29,813 bases of DNA, from positions 1 through 29,813 of IMG/VR virus record IMGVR_UViG_3300031877_000265. One strand, 5' to 3'. Origin of the DNA: a virus. The translations under genes and the position numbers were made by a program. This document shows positions 17,901 to 24,237 of the stretch, one piece after another. Under the pieces are notes generated by a model that was not told where the DNA came from, did not search any database, and saw nothing but the letters and a program-made list of their open reading frames with translations. Within the stretch, counting starts at the first letter, position 1, and the number at the start of each line of letters is the position of its first letter.

Positions 17901-18533
17901 AGCATCGGTCGCTACCCAGATGGCAGCGCCATATGGAGGGAGTTCGTCTGCGTCACCCACGGACGGATCAATACCTATTGGGACTCGGTGACCTGCCCAT
18001 CGGTGCCTTATGTGCCGACGCCGACACCCACCCCCACATTGACGCCAACCGTCACCCCCACCCCTGCTTACACGCAGGAGTTGCTCTCCTCCAGAGATAC
18101 GCATATTCTGAAGGACATCGAGACGCCTGACCCGTACAATATGGAGCTCTATCTCGATCTCGGCCCGGCGCCGGCCTTGCCATACGGTGAGGCCCTAGTC
18201 TGGTTCGTCCTGCCCACGGTCACGCCAGAAAATCTGGAGCGGGCCGAGCTGCTTTTCCAAGTCAAGACGCTCTACATGCCGATGATCTTGAGGATTCACG
18301 GCCTGGGCATTGACGCGGACGACTCGGCGACCTGGAGGTATGCCTCATCTACCGGCACACCCACTCCCTGGGCCACGCCCGGAGCGCAGCCGGATGTGGA
18401 TTACTATGGGACGCCGGTGGCGACCGTCCAAATAGCAAGCACCGGGGCCTATACTGTTGACATCACGTCGCTCGTGCAGGACTGGATCGATGGCAGTAAA
18501 CTGCCAATCATTATCCTCGTGCCAGAGGATTAG
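14820..18533 (+). CDS. Multidomain lipoprotein: glycosidase-like barrel, lectin-like, lamin-tail and DNRLRE-like domains
   Basis: This is a 1237-aa protein. ATG 14820 has GGAGAGG upstream and begins a lipoprotein signal with lipobox L-A-A-Cys23; the in-frame start at 14754 would destroy it. Residues ~35-460 look like a clan GH-A TIM barrel related in style to GH42/DUF4832-type proteins: PRYDDPDWQAAW, then GLGVDGE (Glu232) and MPIAFEPAFG (Glu355), plausible acid/base and nucleophile. A sandwich domain spans ~465-625. A Thr-Pro linker (632-688) leads to a LamG-like domain (689-908), a lamin-tail domain (918-1058, VINEIG and DFIELYNS), another linker, and a DNRLRE-like domain (1084-1237, DDSATWRYASS and PWATPG). 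The protein should sit on the host cell surface and bind or cut glycans. The substrate is not predictable. Confidence 0.75.
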   Translation: MSRRHLVRDAVLTALLLALLAACQLRTAEPTVSAPTEAAPAYRNIGARFTGGGVPSLGDGTLLYLQYDWRNTDWGIQYPEYGAIGSGIYFEWYRECETADCPSPQTILFLSQSADYWVQLDGGTWIKRPVALSLYVAGDTQDYTPSRVYESGDVPYETMPDGSRVGYRLEPTRDPSQSALGDCPPRSAPRYDDPDWQAAWLADLQTWLTNIKNGSYADQVYAIWLGLGVDGETQPAKNYSSMPLKGCYYGDELASRMGSDGWQSYLDFVELSMQTARTSFPSRPIFVQAATDPGAYWGRTLRDDVVVYANSIGVGYKPNGLTPDRANLWGYGTAEGKWLIDVMMPYSITMPIAFEPAFGPGGEDGSLTPPYPYGPPGHAKYLWWMLMQGLSRRPDLMDLQEGWFPIIQSNYPWMFKFIRRTLGKQPTDLDQIWTVFRQAECTPTWYNPPTNTNGVGCTPGPFTLGLSPSVVTGSDYVTQTVFSGNVLAQPYSRHAYKLAAGQAITLTVDADYQWYNQTPAANGGTAGFVLSVLALDSGTDLMYLDYTDNAGDVLTLTITKTNTALLKWRDFAVSGARWNGALDGADLRIRNDGTGTEYVVMAVIRYFYSPGGVCAQINGCEGIEGGALSEGSAATATATPTRTRMPTATPTSITPTSTPTPTPTGPTATPTPTFTGTPPTATATATPGLVVYEFMAYNDTLPETIYWTNVITYVGVGGGTYSIVTVPGYSGNAYRYNINASDSYGWVGTYWDSGALQTEGILDVHVSFTGTLPFDFLPSTFAGVYEEIATQAGGQLGQRQQWTLDRMGTSQGAIRLRCPMCMPTQDLEVRSSTTMGAWYHFTVHWEYKDGGTGYIRVYDDTSLKVDWTGGLNSSYDRWRYAMAGILGAHYFWDHNVYHTVDEVGACTSDPCAAQAQAAISPLVINEIGRHADEDWFMGGGVTEDDDFIELYNSTAVKQPLASYQLCVDDTCFTFARGEYVNAGQVKALFAGDTGLYLPLADAEICLYNYAGRVIDCATWSAMTTGARSIGRYPDGSAIWREFVCVTHGRINTYWDSVTCPSVPYVPTPTPTPTLTPTVTPTPAYTQELLSSRDTHILKDIETPDPYNMELYLDLGPAPALPYGEALVWFVLPTVTPENLERAELLFQVKTLYMPMILRIHGLGIDADDSATWRYASSTGTPTPWATPGAQPDVDYYGTPVATVQIASTGAYTVDITSLVQDWIDGSKLPIIILVPED

Positions 18534-18572
18534 ACCGGCGGAGAGCCGGATATCAAGAAAGGAGAGATTCGC

Positions 18573-18710
18573 ATGGCAAAGGAACCGAAGATCACCATAA
18601 CCTTTGCACTCAAGGACTTCGAGGTCTGGCTTGCTCAAGAGCCAGAGACCTCCTTGAAGCGATTCTTCAGGGAAGTCACCCGACTTACCCAGAGGAACTG
18701 CGCGGCTTAA
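18573..18710 (+). CDS. Tiny 45-aa protein, paralogue A
   Basis: ATG 18573 has a strong site (AAAGGAGAG) and the product begins MAKEPKITITFALKDFEVW. It is clearly related to the 53-aa product encoded 42 nt downstream: both share EPKI-x-ITF, K-x-FE-x-W and a following charged helix. This pairwise similarity and two good ribosome sites argue that both are real genes. A beta-strand followed by an amphipathic helix is likely. The function is unknown; a small DNA-binding or regulatory protein is one possibility. Confidence 0.68.
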   Translation: MAKEPKITITFALKDFEVWLAQEPETSLKRFFREVTRLTQRNCAA

Positions 18711-18752
18711 GGGCAGAACCCACAGCCGGGTGGGGCTAGGAAGGATAGGCCG

Positions 18753-18914
18753 ATGGAACCAAAGATCAAGATCACTTTCACGATCAAGCATTTCGAGGAA
18801 TGGATGAGGGAAGGTGAAGATACGCCACTGCGCCGGCTCGTTCTGGAGCTGATCAAGATGGCTCCAGAAGGGGTACGAGACCTCAAGGCTTCCCCGACGG
18901 TCGGGTGGCACTAA
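18753..18914 (+). CDS. Tiny 53-aa protein, paralogue B
   Basis: The product begins MEPKIKITFTIKHFEEWMRE and continues with PLRRLVLELIKM, aligning with the 45-aa neighbour through its first ~38 residues. Ribosome binding would use the AGGAAGGATAGG stretch. It arose with its neighbour by tandem duplication. There is no membrane segment or recognised family. The two are placed between two large surface-protein genes. Confidence 0.65.
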   Translation: MEPKIKITFTIKHFEEWMREGEDTPLRRLVLELIKMAPEGVRDLKASPTVGWH

Positions 18915-18960
18915 GCCCTGACCCGCGCGGTCCTCACCACTGTAGGGGACGACAGGTATA

Positions 18961-18988
18961 GGGCAGGTTCTATCCACACGGCCTGCCC
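18961..18988. other. Inverted repeat in the leader of the 655-aa protein gene
   Basis: GGGCAGG at 18961-18967 pairs with CCTGCCC at 18982-18988 around a 14-nt loop, in the 100-nt gap before GTG 19015. There is no following T-run. It could be a leader hairpin; evidence is only the symmetry. I see no other feature in this gap. Confidence 0.3.
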
Positions 18989-19014
18989 CGCACTGAAAGT
19001 GGAGGTTGCCAAGC

Positions 19015-20982
19015 GTGAGGAGAAGGGACTGGATCACGCTGACCTTGACGATCATCATAGCCATCATGCTGGCCCTGGCAGCGCGCGCCTTGGCAGGGCC
19101 ATCGCCCCTTGGGGCTGATATCGCCCCCCTGGCCTACAGCAATAATTACTATTGGTCAACGGCAGGAGACTGGGAGGGCTGGATAGGAAGCGGGATTACC
19201 GGCATGATCAGCGGGGGCGGCCCTGAAAATGAGCCCAAGTGTTATGCTAACAACTGTTTGTATGCTCGCAACAACGGGTCATACCTGCAAAGCCCGAACC
19301 AGACCAAGACGGCCGGGTATAACGTCAGGGCTATGATACGCATGGGAAGCGCGGGCAGCCAGATTCGTTACGTTCGCTTTTACACAATGGATGGTGTAGA
19401 GCGATGTGGCTTCTCCACGACAAGCAATGGATTTCAGACGTTCAATTGCAGCGAGGAAAATATACAGGCGGCGATTCAATGGTATTTTCGCTTCTACACC
19501 ACTGGCAGCACCATTGTGACGCTGGACAACGTCACATTGAGTGATGTGGCACCAGCGCCCACCTCTACACCGACGCCCACGAAAACAGCCACTCCTACCA
19601 CAACGCCGACGCCCACCCCTCCTACACCCACTCCGACCCCTACCGTCACGCCTACGTGGACGCCTGGGCCGCCTCTGTACGCGTATGAGCCATTCGATTA
19701 TCCAGGCAGCAATGATGGCGATCCCCTGAACGGGCTGGATGGCGGGACGGGATGGGCGGGGCCCTGGTCGGCGGGAAGTGGTGGTGCAGTCTTGGATGAT
19801 GATCGCGCGCTGGGAGGGGCCAGTGATATATTCACGGCCAAGGGAAGCGATGTCCCTACATCCAGAGGATTTGGCGAGTTTGCTGTCGGCGATTTCTGGA
19901 TGTCGTTCAGGTTTGCCGTTCAAGCCTCGGAGAACTTCTGGCATGGGATCAACATCTATGATGGCGGGTATCTCAGGGCCACCATAGGGGACATGAACTA
20001 CCAAGAGCTTGATGGCATGTCAGTAACAGGGATGAAGGTGGTGATCTCGGGCTGCACTCGCACCACCAACCACACCTTGCTCCTGTACATCCCAATCAGC
20101 CCAACAGGAACCGAGAACCTCTATTTGTGGTGCGATCCAGATGCCGACGACGACGTCAACACCTATGACGCCTCAATATTGAATCAGGAAATGGGGAGCA
20201 TTGACACCATAAAGATCGTGGCCGGATCGGGCGCTCAGAAGGGGTTCTGGGTTGACGACATCCGCATCGCGGACAACTACACATTTGCGCCCCCTGTGAC
20301 CTCGACGCCGACGGCCACACCGACTGGTAACCCAACTTTCACGCCGACCGCCACTCCGACCGTCACGCCAACGACGACGCCAACGACGACGCCGCGCCGA
20401 CTCGTTATTAACAGCTGGGAGGGGACGCCATCGGTTGAGCCAAGGCTCGTCCTTTACATGCACGGTGATACCCCAACTCCGACGGTCACGCCGAGCATTA
20501 CGCCCATCCCAGATTACAGTCAGGCAATGTTGCCGTCGATGGATACTCACATCCTGCGAAACATCGAGACGCCTGATCCTTACAAAAGTGGTCTCTATAT
20601 CGATCTGCCTTTGACACCGCCGATCATACCTGGTTCCAAGGCTCTCATCCGCTTCATATTGCCGACGGTCACGCCGGAGAACCTGGCCCGCGCCGAGCTG
20701 GTCTTCCATGCGCGCAGCGTTTACATGCCAATGAATCTGAGGATTCACGGCGTAGCCAAGGAGTGGGATGAATCGGCAACCTGGAACTATGCTTCGTCCT
20801 TTGATCCAGCCACGCCCTGGGCAACGCCGGGGGCCAAGCCGTATGTGGATTATTACGGGAAGCCCGTCGCTACAGTAAGCGTAGCAGGGTCAGGATTTTA
20901 CACGGCAGACATCACATCTTTAGTGCGTGACTGGATTGCCGGAGTCAAGCAGCCAGCTGTAATCATCGTGCCAGAGTACTGA
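19015..20982 (+). CDS. Exported modular protein with sandwich, LamG-like and DNRLRE-like domains
   Basis: GTG 19015 is chosen because GGAGG lies 9 nt upstream; TTG 19006 touches that site and is not usable. The 655-aa product has a signal peptide with RRR followed by a long hydrophobic core. Domain 1 (~41-178) contains GSYLQSPNQTK and YVRFYTMDGVERC and is shared with two later proteins (24234 and 25241). A Thr-Pro linker (181-219) leads to a LamG-like domain (~220-425, YEPFDYPGS and LNGLDGGTGW). A second linker is followed by LVINSWEGTPS and LVLYMHGDTPT, and a DNRLRE-like domain (~503-655) with DESATWNYAS and PWATPG. It is probably a surface adhesin or glycan-binding protein. No catalytic residues are evident. 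Confidence 0.78.
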   Translation: MRRRDWITLTLTIIIAIMLALAARALAGPSPLGADIAPLAYSNNYYWSTAGDWEGWIGSGITGMISGGGPENEPKCYANNCLYARNNGSYLQSPNQTKTAGYNVRAMIRMGSAGSQIRYVRFYTMDGVERCGFSTTSNGFQTFNCSEENIQAAIQWYFRFYTTGSTIVTLDNVTLSDVAPAPTSTPTPTKTATPTTTPTPTPPTPTPTPTVTPTWTPGPPLYAYEPFDYPGSNDGDPLNGLDGGTGWAGPWSAGSGGAVLDDDRALGGASDIFTAKGSDVPTSRGFGEFAVGDFWMSFRFAVQASENFWHGINIYDGGYLRATIGDMNYQELDGMSVTGMKVVISGCTRTTNHTLLLYIPISPTGTENLYLWCDPDADDDVNTYDASILNQEMGSIDTIKIVAGSGAQKGFWVDDIRIADNYTFAPPVTSTPTATPTGNPTFTPTATPTVTPTTTPTTTPRRLVINSWEGTPSVEPRLVLYMHGDTPTPTVTPSITPIPDYSQAMLPSMDTHILRNIETPDPYKSGLYIDLPLTPPIIPGSKALIRFILPTVTPENLARAELVFHARSVYMPMNLRIHGVAKEWDESATWNYASSFDPATPWATPGAKPYVDYYGKPVATVSVAGSGFYTADITSLVRDWIAGVKQPAVIIVPEY

Positions 20983-21002
20983 ACATGGCCCAAAGGTATC
21001 CC

Positions 21003-21020
21003 CTCGGCCAAGATGCCGAG
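21003..21020. other. Hairpin before the BMP lipoprotein gene
   Basis: CTCGGC at 21003-21008 and GCCGAG at 21015-21020 form a perfect 6-bp stem with a 6-nt loop in the 58-nt gap after the 655-aa gene. TTGAAAG follows, not a T-run, so it is at best a weak terminator. It ends 21 nt upstream of ATG 21041, just before the ribosome site AAGGGAGG. Confidence 0.4.
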
Positions 21021-21040
21021 TTGAAAGAAAGGGAGGCAAA

Positions 21041-22306
21041 ATGTTCGGTCGATTGGTTCGTTTGATCGTGTTGTTCTCACTGTTGGTGGTGGCAAGCTGT
21101 GCGCCGCCGCCCTCACCTGCGGAGACCTATCGAGTTGGCTTCATGTACGCTGATAGCCACCTCGACAAGGGCTGGAATGCCGCTCACTGGCGTGGGATGC
21201 AGAGCCTACGGCAGTTAGGGGAGGTGGTCAGCGAGTCCGACGTAGGCTTTACTGTCAGGGTCCCCATCGGTGACGGCAAAACATTCAAATTACTGGAGGT
21301 GAAAGCAGCTGAAAAGGTCGGCTATGCTGATGCCGACATCGAGCGCGTGCTGCGCTCGCTGATCGAAGGCCGGGCGCCCGTCAACATGGCCTTCGGGACA
21401 TGGTGGGATAGCCAATATGCCTTCGGCAGGCTAGCTGATGAGCGCCCTGACGTGATCTTTGAGCACGCCTCATCGTTCCCTGCCCAAAAGTCGGCGGATC
21501 ACCCGAATCGTAATTTCGCTACCTACATGATCCGCATGGAGCAGGGAAACTGGTGGCTGGGCAAGGTTACAGCTGAGGTTGGCATCCGTGAGATAGGGTT
21601 CGTGGGCACGCAGACGATCCCAGAGGTGGTGCGCGGTATCAACGCCGAGGTTCTAGGTATGCGAAGCGTGACACCGGACGCCACGGCCCACGTTGTCTGG
21701 CTCTACTCCTGGCTGAATGAGACAGCGGAACGGGAGGCCGCGATGGGGTTGCTCGACGTCCGGGTGGCCAAGATGAAGAACATCCTTCCTGAAGATCGTC
21801 CGCCGTATGCCATCCAACAACTGGCCGACACTCCGACCAGCTCGCAAGCCGTCTGTGAGGCGATCCAGGTGGAGCCCTACGATCAACTGAACGTCGTCCC
21901 CATCGGCTATGGCACGAATGTCCTTCCATCGGCCCCCTGCGCCCTGGTTGGCGCCAGCGAGTGGGTCTGGGGCGGCTATGTCAGGGAGCAGGTTATGGCC
22001 GCCCTCGAAGGGCGCTGGCAGCCACATGACTGGTTCGGTGGCATGGTTGAAGGTGCCGTTGTCCTGGCAGGATGGGACAACGTGCCGGACGCCATTCGTT
22101 GGAAGATGAATGCCATGAATACGGTCCCCTTCCGCGGCCCCTTCAAGGTCTGGGGGCACGATTGGGAAGCCACAGTTCCAGCCGGGAAGTGCCTAACTGA
22201 TAATACCCTCTTGCAGATGCAGTTCTACGTCGAGGGGGTAGATCGGGAGTCAGAGCTGCCCACGCTGCCACCGGATGGCTATGTGCTCGAATGGGAGGAC
22301 TGTTAA
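21041..22306 (+). CDS. BMP/PnrA-family nucleoside-binding lipoprotein
   Basis: This 421-aa protein begins with a lipoprotein signal (lipobox V-A-S-Cys20) after the strong site AAGGGAGG. Residues 42-46 are DKGWN, the conserved ligand-loop motif of BMP (basic membrane protein) family binding proteins. The block from residue 118 (FGTWWDSQYAFGRLADERPD) and the later GKVTAEVGIREIGFVGTQ, with IPEVVRGINAEVLGMRSVTP, are the characteristic central motifs. BMP/PnrA proteins bind purine nucleosides and feed ABC importers. No permease or ATPase gene is near, so it may use a host transporter or act as a scavenger. Its stop overlaps the start of a phosphoribosyltransferase gene, supporting a purine-salvage role. 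The family call is strong; the ligand is inferred. Confidence 0.88.
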   Translation: MFGRLVRLIVLFSLLVVASCAPPPSPAETYRVGFMYADSHLDKGWNAAHWRGMQSLRQLGEVVSESDVGFTVRVPIGDGKTFKLLEVKAAEKVGYADADIERVLRSLIEGRAPVNMAFGTWWDSQYAFGRLADERPDVIFEHASSFPAQKSADHPNRNFATYMIRMEQGNWWLGKVTAEVGIREIGFVGTQTIPEVVRGINAEVLGMRSVTPDATAHVVWLYSWLNETAEREAAMGLLDVRVAKMKNILPEDRPPYAIQQLADTPTSSQAVCEAIQVEPYDQLNVVPIGYGTNVLPSAPCALVGASEWVWGGYVREQVMAALEGRWQPHDWFGGMVEGAVVLAGWDNVPDAIRWKMNAMNTVPFRGPFKVWGHDWEATVPAGKCLTDNTLLQMQFYVEGVDRESELPTLPPDGYVLEWEDC

Positions 22307-22929
22307 TGGGAAGCCGCGGTGTGTATGCCGCCCCCCTCATGGGGGGCGGCACAATTGACCTGCCGATGGTCCCCCTTGATCAAGACCTCGGCATAGCATT
22401 GCTCATGGTCAATGACGAGGACTTTGAGCGAGTTGATCGCATCGTGGCGGGCCTCTGCGACCTGGCTTGGCCATTGCGGCCGGAGGCTACACTAGGTATG
22501 CCGGAACAGGGGATATGGCTAGTCCATGCCGTCGCTCGCAAGCTCGGGCTCGCTCGCTCCTTCGTCGTGAGGAAATCACCCAAGCGATGGGAGGGGGACT
22601 CTATCTCAGTCCGCTTCCAGTCCATCACCAAGCGAAGCGAACAGTCCCTCTATGTGCCTAAAAGCTGGGCAGCTTTGCTAAGCGGCAAGCGAGTTATCAT
22701 CGTGGACGACGTTATCAGTTCCGGTGCGACGGTTAAGGCTATGCTGGATGCGGTCGCGCTGTTGAGTGGATGGGCGGCGGAGACGATTGAGGTCACAGGT
22801 ATTGTGGTCGCCTTCACTGAGGGGACCTATTGGCGGGAGACGTTGGGAGAGCGAGCGAAGCTGGTGCACTCGCTTGGCCACCTTCCGCTATTTAGGCCCT
22901 CAGCTTACGAGGCCATGGCTGGCACGTAA
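22306..22929 (+). CDS. Type I phosphoribosyltransferase (adenine PRT-like)
   Basis: This is a 207-aa protein. ATG 22306 overlaps the BMP gene stop by one base and has GGGAGG upstream; ATG 22339 lies in a hairpin and is an alternative. The PRPP-binding motif VIIVDDVISSGAT occupies residues 130-142, with the paired acidic residues Asp134 and Asp135. LGMPEQGIWLVHAVARKLG and VVRKSPKRWEGD match the substrate-loop and flexible-loop region of APRT/PurR-like enzymes, which transfer ribose-5-phosphate from PRPP to a purine base. It acts in the cytoplasm. Together with the nucleoside-binding lipoprotein it suggests purine uptake and salvage; a regulatory PurR-like role cannot be ruled out, although no DNA-binding domain is visible. 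Confidence 0.87.
   Translation: MGSRGVYAAPLMGGGTIDLPMVPLDQDLGIALLMVNDEDFERVDRIVAGLCDLAWPLRPEATLGMPEQGIWLVHAVARKLGLARSFVVRKSPKRWEGDSISVRFQSITKRSEQSLYVPKSWAALLSGKRVIIVDDVISSGATVKAMLDAVALLSGWAAETIEVTGIVVAFTEGTYWRETLGERAKLVHSLGHLPLFRPSAYEAMAGT
22327..22350. other. Perfect GC hairpin at the start of the phosphoribosyltransferase gene
   Basis: GCCGCCCCCC (22327-22336) and GGGGGGCGGC (22341-22350) are exact reverse complements around the loop TCAT, giving a 10-bp all-G/C stem 19 nt after ATG 22306. The in-frame ATG 22339 begins in the loop. In the mRNA this very stable structure could slow ribosomes or control the choice of start. Confidence 0.75.
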
Positions 22930-22946
22930 AGGCCAGAGGAGATGCT

Positions 22947-23126
22947 ATGATGGTGATTACCGCAGATGTAATCTCGGGCGGCCTGACGATCATCGTCATG
23001 GCCGACGGGGTTGAGCTCTTCAGGCTCATTATCTCCCCCCGCGGGAAAGAGTTCCTAGAGGCTCTGGGGGTCAACTGGGGAGTTATCGGAAGGGCCCTGG
23101 CCGCCTTGGGGGTGAACTGGGGCTAG
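22947..23126 (+). CDS. Small 59-aa protein with duplicated ALGVNWG motif
   Basis: ATG 22947 follows GAGGAGATGCT, a good ribosome site 17 nt after the phosphoribosyltransferase stop. The product begins MMVITADVISGG and is hydrophobic up to residue ~30. The motif ALGVNWG occurs twice, near residues 38-44 and at the C-terminal end (53-59), from a short DNA duplication. A membrane or membrane-surface location is possible. I do not recognise the family. Confidence 0.6.
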   Translation: MMVITADVISGGLTIIVMADGVELFRLIISPRGKEFLEALGVNWGVIGRALAALGVNWG

Positions 23127-23143
23127 GCTCCACAGGCTGAAAC

Positions 23144-23183
23144 AGGCCCGGGCGGAGCCGGCCTACGAGCACAGCCCGGGCCT
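23144..23183. other. GC-rich inverted repeat overlapping the 18-bp palindrome
   Basis: AGGCCCGGGC (23144-23153) and GCCCGGGCCT (23174-23183) are perfect reverse complements around a 20-nt loop. The right arm overlaps the left end of the palindrome at 23180-23197, so the two hairpins cannot form at the same time. This could be an attenuator-like switch or a terminator, but no T-run follows. Confidence 0.55.
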
Positions 23184-23197
23184 ATGCTAGCATAGGC
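23180..23197. repeat. 18-bp perfect palindrome, copy 2 (intergenic)
   Basis: GCCTATGCTAGCATAGGC equals its own reverse complement and is identical to the copy at 27620-27637; a degenerate copy lies at 5343-5368. Its right end overlaps AGGCGG, the likely ribosome site of the gene starting at GTG 23205. An RNA hairpin would hide that site, and a dimeric DNA-binding protein could use the dyad. Confidence 0.7.
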
Positions 23198-23204
23198 GGA
23201 CAAT

Positions 23205-23609
23205 GTGAGGAAGAGGACTCTGCTCTTTTCTGTGCTGGTCGTCATTCTAATGGGCATCTTTGCGCAGTGTCAGCTGCGCCCACTGGCTCCGGTGGCAGGC
23301 ACAGTGCTGTCATTCCCAGCGCCACCCCCTGGCGTCATTCATGAGCCTATCCTGCATGTGAAGGCAGTCCAAGTCCAGCAGAAGGCAAGGGTCGAGGCCA
23401 TAGCCGGGAGGAGGATTTTTTATCTTTTCGAGGTAGACCGTCCGGCCTGGCACCTGATCCCCTTGCCCGGCGATCTTGTGGGGCACTGGCAGCAGGGCGA
23501 AACGCCAGCCGTGGAGTTGAGATCATGGCCACCAGGGTCTGTCACCTGGGGGCTGATGGAAGGGCCGGAACAGGAGAGGCCCTGGATTACCTTTGACATA
23601 GGAGATTAA
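23205..23609 (+). CDS. Small exported protein, 134 aa
   Basis: GTG 23205 is used with AGGCGGA 4-5 nt upstream. The N-terminus (RKR followed by a hydrophobic stretch) is a signal peptide or anchor. A Cys at residue 22 follows F-A-Q, which is not a standard lipobox because Gln is at -1, so lipoprotein status is doubtful. The rest is a compact beta-rich region with several Trp and Pro residues (AWHLIPLPGDLVGHWQQGE). No family is recognised. It ends 1 nt before the next ATG, which points to one operon with the following surface proteins. Confidence 0.6.
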   Translation: MRKRTLLFSVLVVILMGIFAQCQLRPLAPVAGTVLSFPAPPPGVIHEPILHVKAVQVQQKARVEAIAGRRIFYLFEVDRPAWHLIPLPGDLVGHWQQGETPAVELRSWPPGSVTWGLMEGPEQERPWITFDIGD

Positions 23610-23610
23610 C

Positions 23611-24237
23611 ATGAAGAAACTAATCTGGCTGGTAGTTTTTGCGGTTGCGGGGCTGACAGCGCTGCTGATGATGCGGCCGGAGGCTGAGGCCGCGCCACAC
23701 TATCAGTCAACTCCGACCCCTACGCCTACGGCTATCTCGACCCCGCTGCCTACGGCTGCGGCGCGGCGGATCAGGTGGGATCAGGACAACACGCGGCCTG
23801 AGTACCAGGTCGTCCTGCGCTTCGGGACGAAGCCAACGGGGACGCTGCTCAACACGACACTTAACTTCTCGGTGACCAACGTCGTGACCCCGCCCATGCA
23901 GGTCGGAGTGTTTGCCGTCACCCCGAAGTGGGTGGGGCCGTGGACTGACTGGTACTCATTCTATCATCACCGGGAGCCTGCTGAGGCATGGACCCTCTGG
24001 GACACAGCAGGCGCTTTAGGTGCCGGGGATACTCCTGCCTCGCCGACCTATACCGTGACTATTTCGGCTATAGGATGGTACACGGCCGATGTCCAGGGCC
24101 TCGTGGCAGGATGGAGCGGGAGCAACACTGACCTGCTCATGAGGACGGTGGCCGCAACCCAGACCCAGGAGATTTCCATTACGACTGAGGCCAGCGCCGC
24201 GGACAAGCCGTACTTGACGATGGACGTGATCCAATGA
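23611..24237 (+). CDS. Exported DNRLRE-like protein, 208 aa
   Basis: ATG 23611 is one base after the preceding stop, with AGGAGA upstream. The signal peptide (KKLIWLVVFAVAGLTALLMM) is followed by a short Thr-Pro linker (~34-50) and a single DNRLRE-like domain. The motifs VGPWTDWYSFYHHREP, GWYTADVQGLVAGW and a DTAG segment match the 336-aa protein encoded next, defining a second subtype of the domain. This is the minimal member of the family. It probably lies outside the membrane, released or weakly attached. Confidence 0.7.
   Translation: MKKLIWLVVFAVAGLTALLMMRPEAEAAPHYQSTPTPTPTAISTPLPTAAARRIRWDQDNTRPEYQVVLRFGTKPTGTLLNTTLNFSVTNVVTPPMQVGVFAVTPKWVGPWTDWYSFYHHREPAEAWTLWDTAGALGAGDTPASPTYTVTISAIGWYTADVQGLVAGWSGSNTDLLMRTVAATQTQEISITTEASAADKPYLTMDVIQ

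Noticed and set aside
17310-18104. 264-codon open frame on the - strand
   Set aside because: It is antisense to the LamG-like and lamin-tail region of the 1237-aa lipoprotein, and the sense frame has clear domains.
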